Shown here piece after piece: positions 24,038 through 32,956 of a stretch of 64,000 nt of DNA. The notes beneath the pieces were generated by a model. It searched no databases. It saw only the letters and a program-made list of their open reading frames with translations, and was not told the origin of the DNA. The position numbers and the translations under genes were made by a program. Source of the stretch: Kitasatospora setae KM-6054 (GTDB lineage: Bacteria > Actinomycetota > Actinomycetes > Streptomycetales > Streptomycetaceae). The DNA lies in NCBI RefSeq assembly GCF_000269985.1, contig NC_016109.1, forward strand, positions 620,001 to 684,000, read 5' to 3'. The stretch's first letter is position 1, and each line of letters begins with the position of its first letter.

Positions 24038-24913
24038 GTGCATGATGGGGTCCGGGGCATGGAACGGATGCCGTACTCAACGGACTTGTCCGACGGGCAG
24101 TGGGCCCTGATCGAGCCGCTGGTCACCGCCTGGAAGCAGGAGCGGGTTTCGCGGTCGGCGACCGGGGACCCGGGCTCCTGCGACCTGCGCGAGGTCGTGA
24201 ACGCGCTGCTGTACCAGAACCGGACGGGCTGTCAGTGGCGTCTCCTGCCGCACGACCTACCGGCCTGGTCGGCGGTGTTCTACTACTTCACACTGTGGCG
24301 CCAGGACGGCCTTGACCAGCGGATCCAGGAGATCCTGCGCTGCCGGGTGCGGGAGCGGGCCCGGCGATGAGAGGACCCGTCCCCGGTGATCATCGACACC
24401 CGGTCCGTCCGCGTGGCGGCCGGGGTGCCGAAGGCGACCACGGGGCTGGACGCGAACAAGAAGACGCCCGGCGGGAAGCGGGGACTGGCCGTCGACGTGC
24501 TGGGCCTGGTCATCGGCGTGGTGGTCCTGGCCGCGAGCGCGCACGACAACGAGGCCGGCATCGCCCTGCTGGACCAGGCGGCGGTGCGGTGCGGGATGCG
24601 TCTGGAGAAGGCCCTGGTCGACCAGGGCTTCAAGGACGCGGTGATCATCCACGGGGCGGTGAAGGACATCATCGTCGAGGTGGTCCGGCGCAACCCCGAC
24701 GACGCGGGCAAAGGCTTCGTTCCCCAGCCGAAGCGGTGGGTGGTCGAGCGGACGAACGGCACCCTCATGCTCCACCGGCGCCTGGCCCGCGACTACGACC
24801 ACCGGCTGGACAACGCCGCCTCCCGCGTCTACTGGGCCTCCACCGCCGGCATGCTCCGCCGCCTCACCACCCCCAGCCCCGCCTGGCGCGACGACGTCGA
24901 GCCGGCCGCGTGA
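24038..24913 (+). CDS. IS-B transposase (copy 2), same in-frame TGA
   Basis: The N-terminal half is 24038-24370 and the C-terminal half 24386-24913, in one frame with TGA at 24368-24370, exactly as in copy 1. Key segments are SDGQWALIEPL, IIDTRSVRV, DQGFKD and WVVERTNGTL. The start may be the internal ATG at 24059. Confidence 0.8.
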
Positions 24914-25308
24914 ACGTCACCGAACTCCTGCGGCCGCCGCAGGCCGAACACGACGAGACCGCCGCACGCGCCGACTGCCCGCGCGAACAGATCGACCAAC
25001 TCACCACAGCCCTGGCCGAGACAGAGGCCCGCCTCGCCGAGATCGTCACCACCGGCAAGGTCATCGACGACCTCGCCCTGCCCGGCCACGAACCGGCCCC
25101 CGCGGAGACCGCCACCGTCCACCAGCGCATCGTGACCGCCTTCAACGAGCATCCCCGGCAGGTCTTCCGGGTCCGCGAACCACACGAACTCCTCGGCCTG
25201 CCCACCGACGAGCCCTCGATCAACGTCACCCGCTCCCGCCTGGGACGACTCGTCCGCCAGGGAATCCTCGACCAACCCGGACGCGGCCGCTACCAGAAAC
25301 GGACTTAA
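24910..25308 (+). CDS. IS-B accessory protein (copy 2), unknown function
   Basis: Differs from the copy-1 protein by only a few residues (e.g. VHQRIVTAF against VYQRIVTAS). GTG start overlaps the transposase stop. Coiled-coil N-terminus, winged-helix-like C-terminus. Confidence 0.6.
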   Translation: MNVTELLRPPQAEHDETAARADCPREQIDQLTTALAETEARLAEIVTTGKVIDDLALPGHEPAPAETATVHQRIVTAFNEHPRQVFRVREPHELLGLPTDEPSINVTRSRLGRLVRQGILDQPGRGRYQKRT

Positions 25309-25315
25309 CGCCCTC

Positions 25316-26260
25316 TGAAACCCTGATCTTTCGCCACTGGTTGCTGATGATGTAGTGCGGCATGGCCTGATTGATGTCCTTGGGGTTGCGCAGCAGGTAG
25401 CCGTCCACCGCCCCGTGCGTGTGCGCGTACTGCTCGATGGCGCGCTTGGTGCGTGCCGGGAGGGGCACGTCGCGGTACTCGTCGACCTTGCGGTGTTTGA
25501 GGCGTGCGTAGGTCTTGGTGGCATGGTTGACCTGCTCGGTGACGCGGTAGACGTCGTCGGCGACGATGTTGTCGATGTTGACCGCCAGTGCTTCGCCGTT
25601 GCGCAGGCCGCAGCCGCTCATGAGTTCGGCGACCAGGTTGAAGGCGTCGTCGCCAGCGGTCCGGACCACCGCCAGTTGGGCGAGGGAGGGGATCACCGCG
25701 CGCTTCGGGTCGTACTGCGGGGGCTGGACGCCGTCCAGCGGGCTGCCCTCGTACAGGCCGAGCCGGTGTGCGTCCAGCAGGATGGTCCTCAGCCGGACGA
25801 ATGCCTGCTTCTGGGCCGCGAGGCCGACGTTGTTGCGTTCCATGGTCTCGATGAACGCCTCCACCACCTTGTGGTCGAAGGTGCCCATGCGGCGGCTGCC
25901 GAACACCGGGAGGAGGTGGTTCCTCAGATTGGACTCGATGGTCCGCAGCGAGGACGGGGCCTGGTGGCGCTGCCCCTTGAGCCACTCGGCGGTGTAGGCC
26001 GAGAAGTGCGTCCCGCCGTACTTCTGGACGCGCTCCGCCTTGCGCTGGCTCTGCGGGGAGTTCTTGCGCGCGTGGTAGACCTCGGCGAGCCTGGTCCTGG
26101 CCTTCTCCTGGGTGGCGAACCCGGACTCCTCGGTCTGCTGCCCCGCCGCGTTGCGGTACCTGATCTTGTACTCGTGGGGACACCTGGTCCAGCGGGACTC
26201 GGGGTGTTCGCACTCCTTGAAGAAGCTGCCCATGCCGCGGGTGAGGCCTGTGGTTGCCAT
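25316..26260 (-). pseudogene. Tyrosine-type site-specific integrase, C-terminus removed by IS-B
   Basis: From ATG 26260 (GGAGG site upstream) the protein shows an AP2-like N-terminal arm domain (YKIRYRNAAGQQTEESGFAT), a SAM-like core-binding domain (TAEWLKGQRHQAPSSLRTIES) and the start of the catalytic domain with the first Arg (MSGCGLRNGEAL). It ends at YIISNQWRKIRVS, before the HxxR and Tyr box, so it cannot recombine. No C-terminal remainder was recognised at 9227. It marks the right end of an integrated element. Confidence 0.85.
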
Positions 26261-26354
26261 GTCGGCTGTACCTCCGGGAACTTGCTGACCTTTCGCTGAC
26301 CCCGGATGGTCGTCCACCCCTCTGAGCTGGGAAGAACCGTCAAACCCGTGATAA

Positions 26355-27437
26355 CTGGCGGACATCCAGCAGCACCGGCTGGTGGCCCTGGCCGAGGGCC
26401 CGGACCTGCCGATCGACGGGACGCTGGCGGGCTGGGCGTTCCGGACCGGGTCGATGCGGGTCGCGGAGGACGAGGGGACGGGGCTGGCGGCCTGGTTCCC
26501 GCTGACCGACGGGGCCGAGCGGCTGGGCGTGCTGGGGCTGCGCACGCCGTCCCTGGACCGGGAGGCGGTCCGCCGCTGCCGGCTGCTGGCGTCGGTGCTC
26601 GCGATGGTGATCACCTCCAAGCGGGACACCAGCGACAGCTACGCGCACGGCACCCGCGCGGACACCATGAGCCTGCCGTCCGAGATGCTCCGGGCCTTCC
26701 TCCCGCCGCGCACGGTCTGCACCGACCGCGCGGTGTCCACCGCCGTCCTGGAGCCGGCCTACCGGCTGGGCGGTGACGCGTTCGAGCACTCGCTGGCGGA
26801 CGGGGTGCTGCACGCGGCGGTGCTGGACGCGATGGGGCACGACCTGGCGTCCGGGCTGACGGCGGCGCTGGCGCTGGCGGCCTGCCGCAACGCGCGCCGC
26901 AACGGCGCCGACCTGCCGGACCTGGTGGACACCATCGACCGGGCCCTGCACGACTGGTTCCCGGACCGCTTCGCCACCGGCCTGTTCCTGCGCCTGGACA
27001 TCGCCACCGGCACCCTGCACTGGGCGAACTGCGGACATCCGCACCCGCTGCTGATCCGTTCCGGCCAGGTGGTCGAGGGCGCGCTCGACGGTCCGGGCGA
27101 GCTGCCGCTGGGGCTGGGCCACCACACCGGCGCGCCGCGGTCCGTGCGGACCTTCTCGCTCAAGCCGGGTGACCGGCTGCTGCTCTACACCGACGGGGTG
27201 GTGGACGCGAAGGGCGCCCATCACGAGTTCTTCGGCCTGGCCCGGTTCACCGACTTCGTGATCCGCGCCGCCGGGGCCGGGGAGACCGCGCCGGAGACCC
27301 TGCGGCGGCTGATGCACGCGATCCTGGAGCACCAGGACGAGAACCTGACCGACGACGCCACCATCATGATGATCGAGTGGCAGCCGCTCTCCCCGCCGCT
27401 GCTGGACGACACCCGTGCGCGCCCGTCCCCCTGGTGA
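26355..27437 (+). pseudogene. PP2C/SpoIIE-type phosphatase lacking its N-terminus
   Basis: The frame opens at 26355 after TAA with LADIQQHRLVALAEG, mid-GAF-domain sequence, and has no proper start or ribosome site. The catalytic part is complete: YRLGGDAFEHS, DAMGHDLASGL, NCGHPHPLL, LLLYTDGVVDAKG and DDATIMMI. Such proteins dephosphorylate anti-sigma antagonists. The abrupt loss of about 80-100 residues next to an integrase suggests that an element integrated into this gene. An internal GTG (26382) could still give a shorter product. Confidence 0.75.
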
Positions 27438-27494
27438 GCCCGCCCCCCGGGCCGGCTGGGACCTGACGGGGCCGGCGGGCCGGGCCCACAGACG

Positions 27495-27536
27495 CCGGGG
27501 CGGCGGCGGAGGTCTTCGCCTCCGCCGCCGCCCCGG
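27495..27536. terminator. Bidirectional terminator, 18-bp perfect stem
   Basis: The arms 27495-27512 and 27519-27536 (CCGGGGCGGCGGCGGAGG and complement) pair perfectly around a TCTTCG loop. It sits between convergent genes, the phosphatase fragment and the small membrane protein. Confidence 0.9.
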
Positions 27537-27559
27537 TGGTCGGTGCCGGGTTCCAGGTG

Positions 27560-27730
27560 CTACCAGCGGTACCAACGGCCGCGGCCACCGGTCGCGTTGG
27601 TGCCGCGGGCGACGAAGCCCACCAGCCACACCACGAGCACGATGACGGCGACCCACCAGAGGATCTTCACCGCGAAACCGGCGCCGAACAGGAGCAGGGC
27701 GAGCAGCAGGACCAGCAGGAGCGGGACCAC
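27560..27730 (-). CDS. Small hydrophobic membrane protein, 56 aa
   Basis: GTG start with an AAGGAGAC site. Two predicted membrane segments (VPLLLVLLLALLLFGAGF and WWVAVIVLVVWLVGFVA) are followed by a short basic tail. Such proteins are common near stress genes in streptomycetes. No biochemical function is known. It lies 115 bp after the catalase start, same strand orientation reversed in order: it is downstream of the catalase gene. Confidence 0.75.
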   Translation of the reverse strand: MVPLLLVLLLALLLFGAGFAVKILWWVAVIVLVVWLVGFVARGTNATGGRGRWYRW

Positions 27731-27845
27731 GATTTGTCTCCTTCGTACGGCTTCACATCGGTACGTCCGCCGTGTGCCCCGTGATCGCCGACCCATGCCC
27801 CCTGCGGTACGAAAATCCTTCCGTCACACCGGGAATGTCGGCGGG

Positions 27846-30047
27846 TCAGGCCGCGGGCGGCGGGAAGCGGTCCCAGACCCGGTGCCCGGCGAGCAGGTCC
27901 GCGACCTCGCGCAGGACCTGGACGGGGTCGGTGCCGAGGACGACGCCGGGGCCGTCCGCGGGGAGGCCGGCCGCGGCGAGGGCGTCGCGGGCGTCGCCCC
28001 AGCCGCCGATTGCCTTGGCGTGCCGCCAGGTCTCGCCGAGCAGCAGGGCCAGCCGCGGGTCGAGGAGGGTGCGCGGTCCGGCGGCGCGGGCGTCGCGGGC
28101 GGGGGCCGCGTCGGCGGCGGGGGCGGGGGCGCCGGCCAGCAGGACGGCGTCGAACTCGACGGAGCGGGCGGTGGCGAAGCTGCGCTGCACCTCCGCCGGG
28201 TCCCCGCCGGAGGGGGCGACCACCAGCGGCACCAGGTCGGCGGCCAGGGCCGCGCTGCGGACGTCGTCGAGCACGCCGGGGTCGGTGCCGGGTCCGACGA
28301 GGATGCCGATGGTCCGTCCGGCGACCGGCCACTCCCGGCCGAGCTGGGAGAGCGCGGGGCTGGGCCGGGCGGGCGGCTCGGCGGCCTCGGGCTCCGGGGC
28401 GGGCAGGCCGAGGGCGGCGGCGACCTCGGCGCACAGCCGGTCGTCGATCCGGGCGAGCACGCGCAGGTTGCGTTCGCGGACGGCGGGCTCGGTGCACTTG
28501 CCCAGCTCGAAGCCGTAGGCGGCGATGATGTGCTCCTGCTCGACCGGCGTCATGCTGGCCCAGAACGTCCGGGGCTGGCTGAAGTGGTCGTCGAACGAGG
28601 CCGGCAGCTCCCGGACCTTGTGCGCCGCCGGGACGGGCTGCGGGTGCTCGATGAAGGCGTGCGGGTCGGCGCCGGCGAAGAACGGGCAGCCGCCGTCGAG
28701 CGAGTTGGGCTTGTAGGGGGCGGTGCCGGTGTGCACGGCGTCCTGGTGGAAGCCGTCGCGCAGCATGTCGTTGACCGGCGCGTGGGTGCGGTTGATCGGG
28801 ATCTGGGCGAAGTTGGGGCCGCCGAGCCGGGTGATCTGGGTGTCGAGGTAGGAGAACAGCCGGCCGGCCAGCAGCGGGTCGTCGGTGACGTCGATGCCGG
28901 GCACCAGGTGGCCGGGGTGGAAGGCGACCTGCTCGACCTCGGCGAAGAAGTTCGTCGGGTTGGCGTGCAGGGTCATCAGACCGAGCGGCTGCACGGGGGC
29001 CAGTTCCTCGGGCACGAACTTGGTGGGGTCGAGCAGGTCGATGCCCTCGAAGGTCTGCTCCGGGGTGTCGGGCATGACCTGGACGCCGAGCTCCCACTGC
29101 GGGTACGCGCCGGCCTCGATGGCGTCGTACAGGTCGCGGCGGTGGAAGTCGGGGTCCGCGCCGCCGATCAGCTGGGCCTCGTCCCAGGTCAGCGAGTGGA
29201 CGCCGAGCTTCGGCTTCCAGTGCCACTTGACCAGGCAGGTGGCGCCCTCGGCGTCGACCAGGCGGAAGGTGTGGACGCCGAAGCCCTCCATCGTCCGGTA
29301 GGAGCGCGGGATGCCCCGGTCGGACATGTTCCAGAGGGTGTGGTGGGTGGCCTCGGTGTGCAGCGAGACGAAGTCCCAGAAGGTGTCGTGGGCGGACTGC
29401 GCCTGCGGGATCTCCCGGTCGGGGTGCGGCTTGGCGGCGTGCACCACGTCCGGGAACTTGATCGCGTCCTGGACGAAGAACACCGGGATGTTGTTGCCGA
29501 CCAGGTCGAAGACGCCCTCGTCGGTGTAGAACTTGGTCGCGAAGCCGCGGGTGTCGCGCACCGTGTCGGCGGAGCCGCGCGAGCCCAGCACGGTGGAGAA
29601 CCGGACGAACACCGGGGTCCTGGCCCCGGCGGCGAGGAAGCCGGCCTTGCTGAGCCCGGCGCCCGCGCCGTAGCTCTCGAACACGCCGTGCGCGGCGGCG
29701 CCGCGGGCGTGCACCACGCGCTCGGGGATCCGCTCGTGGTCGAAGTGGGTGATCTTCTCCCGCAGGTGGTGGTCCTGGAGCAGGACGGGGCCGCGCGGCC
29801 CCGCCTTGAGCGAGTGGTCGGAGTCCGGGAGCCGGGTGCCCTGCGCGTTGGTCAGGTACGCGCCGGCCTGGGCGCGGGCCGGGCCGCTGTCGTCCTGCGG
29901 GCCGCGGCCGGTGGCCGAGCGGGGCTCGGGGGCGGCCTGGTCGGGCTTGGGCGGCAGCGGCGGGCGCGGCTCGACCGGCTCCTCCACGGTGGGCTCGCCG
30001 GCACTCGGCGTGCCGGGCAGGTCGGGGCGGGTGTCGTCGGCAGTCAT
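27846..30047 (-). CDS. katE: Large-subunit catalase (HPII type)
   Basis: This 733-residue haem catalase has the core VFVRFSTVLGSRGSADTVRD, the distal-site Asn region LVGNNIPVFF, the proximal haem Tyr segment RLFSYLDTQ and the C-terminal class-I-glutaminase-like domain (GILVGPGTDPGVL...) that marks HPII enzymes. It removes hydrogen peroxide in the cytosol. The ATG at 30047 has a GGAGGG site. It stands alone, as stationary-phase or osmotic-stress catalases in this group often do. Confidence 0.93.
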   Translation of the reverse strand: MTADDTRPDLPGTPSAGEPTVEEPVEPRPPLPPKPDQAAPEPRSATGRGPQDDSGPARAQAGAYLTNAQGTRLPDSDHSLKAGPRGPVLLQDHHLREKITHFDHERIPERVVHARGAAAHGVFESYGAGAGLSKAGFLAAGARTPVFVRFSTVLGSRGSADTVRDTRGFATKFYTDEGVFDLVGNNIPVFFVQDAIKFPDVVHAAKPHPDREIPQAQSAHDTFWDFVSLHTEATHHTLWNMSDRGIPRSYRTMEGFGVHTFRLVDAEGATCLVKWHWKPKLGVHSLTWDEAQLIGGADPDFHRRDLYDAIEAGAYPQWELGVQVMPDTPEQTFEGIDLLDPTKFVPEELAPVQPLGLMTLHANPTNFFAEVEQVAFHPGHLVPGIDVTDDPLLAGRLFSYLDTQITRLGGPNFAQIPINRTHAPVNDMLRDGFHQDAVHTGTAPYKPNSLDGGCPFFAGADPHAFIEHPQPVPAAHKVRELPASFDDHFSQPRTFWASMTPVEQEHIIAAYGFELGKCTEPAVRERNLRVLARIDDRLCAEVAAALGLPAPEPEAAEPPARPSPALSQLGREWPVAGRTIGILVGPGTDPGVLDDVRSAALAADLVPLVVAPSGGDPAEVQRSFATARSVEFDAVLLAGAPAPAADAAPARDARAAGPRTLLDPRLALLLGETWRHAKAIGGWGDARDALAAAGLPADGPGVVLGTDPVQVLREVADLLAGHRVWDRFPPPAA

Positions 30048-30232
30048 CGGTGTCCCTCCGAATCTGGGCACAGTGGTGCGTTACCGACACGGCTAACCGG
30101 CCGGGCCGGACAGAAACGGATAAATCGCCCTTGTCTCTTCTCTGTCGCTTCCCTCGCCCCGTATCCCCGGGCACCTCGGGCGGGCGCGACGCGACCGGAC
30201 GACCGAGGAGGGTGGCGGCGCCGGCTGCCGGG

Positions 30233-31195
30233 TCAGGCGGCGCGCAGAGCGGGCAGCAGTTCGTGCTCGGCCCAGTCGAGGAACGCGGGCTGGCTGTCGC
30301 CGCCGACCTGGATCAGCGCGAGTTCGTCGAACCCGGCCTCGGCGTAGGGCCGTACGGCGGCGAGGAAGTCCTGGACCCGGTCGCCGCACGGGACGGACGC
30401 GGCCACGTCCTCGGGCCGGACGTAGCGGCTGGCCGCCGCAAAGCCCGCCGGGCCGGGGAGGTCGGCGTTGACCTTCCAGCCGCCGCCGAACCAGCGGAAC
30501 TGGGCGTGCGCGCGGGCCACGGCGGCGTCCCGGTCGCGGTCGAAGCAGACCGGTGCCTGGCCGACGGCGGGTTTCCCGGCGCCGCCGGCCTCGGCGAAGG
30601 CGGTGAGCAGGCCGCGTTCGGGCTGGACGGCGATCACCAGGTCGGCGAGCCGCCCGGCGGTGGCGCAGGAGGCCGGCCCGGAGACGGCGACGCCGATCGG
30701 GGGCGGCTGCTCCGGCAGGTCCCACAGCTTGGCGCCGTCGACCCGGAAGTGCCGTCCGTGATGTGTCACGTACCTGCCGGCGAACAGCGCCCGGATGATC
30801 TCCACGGCCTCGGCCAGCATCTCCTGCCGCACCGCGACGGGCGGCCAACCCCGGCCCACCACGTGCTCGTTGAGGTTCTCCCCGCTGCCCAGCCCGAGCC
30901 GGAACCGGCCCTGCGCGAGCAGCTGCACGGTGGCGGCCTTCTGCGCGACCACCGCCGGGTGGTAGCGGACGGTCGGGCAGGTCACGTACGTCATCAGCGG
31001 CAGCGCGTCGGTGGCCTGGGCGACCGCGCCGAGCACCGCCCAGGCGTAGGGGGCGTGGCCCTGCTCGTCCAGCCAGGGGAAGTAGTGGTCGGAGATCACC
31101 GCGAAGTCGAACCCGGCCCGTTCGGCGCGCACCGCGTCGGCGACCAGGTCGCGCGGGCCGCGCTGCTCCGTCATCAGGGTGTATCCGATGCGCAT
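30233..31195 (-). CDS. F420-dependent LLM-class oxidoreductase
   Basis: This 320-residue TIM-barrel protein (MRIGYTLMTEQRGP, FAVISDHYFPW, LGLGSGENLNEHVVG, IGVAVSGPAS) matches the luciferase-like F420 family related to F420-glucose-6-phosphate dehydrogenase. It probably transfers hydride between F420 and an unknown substrate. It lies between the catalase and the decarboxylase-like gene on the same strand with 106-185 bp gaps, so a separate transcript is likely. Confidence 0.88.
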   Translation of the reverse strand: MRIGYTLMTEQRGPRDLVADAVRAERAGFDFAVISDHYFPWLDEQGHAPYAWAVLGAVAQATDALPLMTYVTCPTVRYHPAVVAQKAATVQLLAQGRFRLGLGSGENLNEHVVGRGWPPVAVRQEMLAEAVEIIRALFAGRYVTHHGRHFRVDGAKLWDLPEQPPPIGVAVSGPASCATAGRLADLVIAVQPERGLLTAFAEAGGAGKPAVGQAPVCFDRDRDAAVARAHAQFRWFGGGWKVNADLPGPAGFAAASRYVRPEDVAASVPCGDRVQDFLAAVRPYAEAGFDELALIQVGGDSQPAFLDWAEHELLPALRAA

Positions 31196-31301
31196 GGGGG
31201 CTCCTCTCGTCCCGGTCCACGCGGTCGGCGCCTGCGGCGCGAACGCCTTGACCGGGGTGTCGGTCCGACGGGGTCGGCGAAGCGGCGGCGCGCGGCGGCG
31301 C

Positions 31302-32768
31302 TCACGGCTCGCGGGCGACCTTGACGGTCGCCAGGTCGGGGTCGGCGCTGTCGGGGACGAGCATGCCCGCGTCCAGTCCGGTGCGCAGGTAGTCCAGGAC
31401 GGCGTGGTTCAGGCGTTCGCCGGGGAGGACGGCGGGGATGCCGGGCGGGTACGGGGTGAGCATCTCGGCGGCGATCCGGCCGACGGCCCGGGCCGGCGGC
31501 ACCTGCTCGGTGGGGCCGAAGAACGCGTCGCGCGGCAGGGCCGCCTGCGGCAGCCGCAGCTCGGCGGGGTCGGGGACGCGCACCCGGGCGGCCGGGCGGA
31601 GGGTGTCGGCGGCGGCGGCGAGTCCGCGCAGGCCGTGCAGCAGGGCGTCGGCGGTGGCGGGGTCGTCGGCGTGGGTGAGCTGGGCGCTGATCCGGCGGTG
31701 GTCGCAGACGTGCAGGGTGAGTCGGTGGTGCGAGCGCAGCCAGTCGCCGGCCCGGTAGCCGGTGGTGCCGAGGCCGGAGACGTCGACGACGACCTGGAGC
31801 GGGTCGAGGTCGGCGGCGAGCCGGGGCCCGCAGAAGTCGTCCCGGCCGTGGACGCGCAGGCCGTCGAGGGCCCCGATCCGTTCGCGGGTGTCGGCGGCGA
31901 GGGCCAGCGCGGCCCCGTACAGGTCGCGGCCGTGCTGGACCATCTGGCGGCGCCAGCCGTCGAGCGCGGCGTACACCAGGACGGAGGGGCTGGTGGTGCC
32001 GAGCAGGTCCTCGCGCTGCTTGAGGGCGTCGGGGGCGACCAGGTCACCGCGCAGGTGGAAGACCGAGCCCTGTTCGAGGCCGGAGCCCATCTTGTGGACG
32101 GAGGTGACGCACACGTCCGCCCCGGCGTCCATCGCCCACTGCGGCAGGTCCGGGTGGAAGGGCAGGTGGGCGCCCCAGGCCTCGTCCACGATCAGGGGCT
32201 TCCCGGCAGCGTGGCAGACCTCGGCGATGCCCGCCAGGTCGGCGCAGGTGCCGTACGGGGTGGGCGAGGTGACCAGGGCGCCCCTGGCCTCGGGGTGGCG
32301 TTCCAGCGCGACCCGGAACGCCTCGGCGCGCGGCGGGTGGGCCAGGTGCAGGTCGGCGTCCCAGCAGGGGTCGACCCAGATCGGGCTGATCCCGGCCAGG
32401 ATCAGCCCGGCCACCACGGACTTGTGGGCGTCCCGGCCGACCAGCAGTTCCTCGTGCGGGCCGGCGACGGCGAGCATCGCGGCCTTGACCGACAGGGAGC
32501 TGCCGCAGGTGGAGAAGAAGGTGTGCTCGGCACCGACCGCTTCGGCCATCAGCGCCTGGGCGTGCGGCAGGACGCCGTGCGAGCCGGTGCGGTCGTCGAG
32601 CCCGCCGGTGGCCAGCACGTCGGAGCGGAACACCTCCGCCCCGAGGACGGCCAGCACCCGCGGGTCCGCGCCGCGCCCCTGCTTGTGGCCGGGCGGGGTG
32701 AACACGGTCGGCGGGTTGGCGTGGAAGGCCGCGAGGGCCTCTAGCACCGGCGCTTGTGACTGGTCCAT
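31302..32768 (-). CDS. Orn/Lys/Arg decarboxylase-family PLP enzyme
   Basis: This 488-residue fold-type I enzyme has FTPPGHKQGRG at the N-terminus, THFFSTCGSS-like EHTFFSTCGSSLSVKAA, LIVDEAWGAH (PLP-binding Asp) and the Schiff-base Lys in TSVHKMGSGLEQGS. It would decarboxylate a basic amino acid to a polyamine precursor. It is shorter than the inducible enterobacterial decarboxylases and similar to the Bacillus SpeA/YaaO type. It is divergent from the ABC exporter across a palindromic site. Confidence 0.85.
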   Translation of the reverse strand: MDQSQAPVLEALAAFHANPPTVFTPPGHKQGRGADPRVLAVLGAEVFRSDVLATGGLDDRTGSHGVLPHAQALMAEAVGAEHTFFSTCGSSLSVKAAMLAVAGPHEELLVGRDAHKSVVAGLILAGISPIWVDPCWDADLHLAHPPRAEAFRVALERHPEARGALVTSPTPYGTCADLAGIAEVCHAAGKPLIVDEAWGAHLPFHPDLPQWAMDAGADVCVTSVHKMGSGLEQGSVFHLRGDLVAPDALKQREDLLGTTSPSVLVYAALDGWRRQMVQHGRDLYGAALALAADTRERIGALDGLRVHGRDDFCGPRLAADLDPLQVVVDVSGLGTTGYRAGDWLRSHHRLTLHVCDHRRISAQLTHADDPATADALLHGLRGLAAAADTLRPAARVRVPDPAELRLPQAALPRDAFFGPTEQVPPARAVGRIAAEMLTPYPPGIPAVLPGERLNHAVLDYLRTGLDAGMLVPDSADPDLATVKVAREP

Positions 32769-32826
32769 GCGGGCGCGTCTGCCCTCGGCTCCCGGGCCGA
32801 AACGGCCGGCGCCGGGGCCCGGAGGG

Positions 32827-32846
32827 GGTGGTACCGCGGTACCACC
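32827..32846. promoter_or_regulatory. 20-bp perfect palindrome, probable operator
   Basis: GGTGGTACCGCGGTACCACC lies in the 188 bp between divergent genes (decarboxylase-like and ABC exporter). A TAGCGT at 32898 may be the -10 of the exporter. The shape fits a TetR- or PadR-type repressor. No such gene is adjacent. Confidence 0.65.
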
Positions 32847-32956
32847 GGGCGCCGGATGATCGTCCCGGGGTGCCGCCGTCCGGCGGCGGGTGGCGCCTAG
32901 CGTTGCCGGTGAGGCGGCCGGGGCGGTCCCGGCCGGGAGCGGCAGGGAGCGGGCCG

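Larger units (their letters stand above)
23957..25315 (+). mobile_element. IS-B copy 2, 1359 bp, opposite orientation to copy 1
   Basis: The same 23-bp terminal repeats and gene content as copy 1, with only a few substitutions (e.g. TPGGKRG against TPGRKRG). It is flanked by TGA on both sides, which looks like a target duplication. However, flipping the segment moves the left TGA, as TCA, to copy 1. It truncates the integrase gene on its right. Confidence 0.93.

Noticed and set aside
7868..25315. Simple composite transposon formed by the two IS-B copies
   Set aside because: IS-B copy 1 sits inside IS-A whose other end is beside copy 2. The outer flanks do not form a target duplication of a 17-kb unit. 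An inversion between two independent insertions explains the junctions better.
27543..30347. Long plus-strand ORF of 934 codons opposite the catalase
   Set aside because: It is an antisense shadow caused by high GC. The minus strand carries the complete catalase with all motifs.
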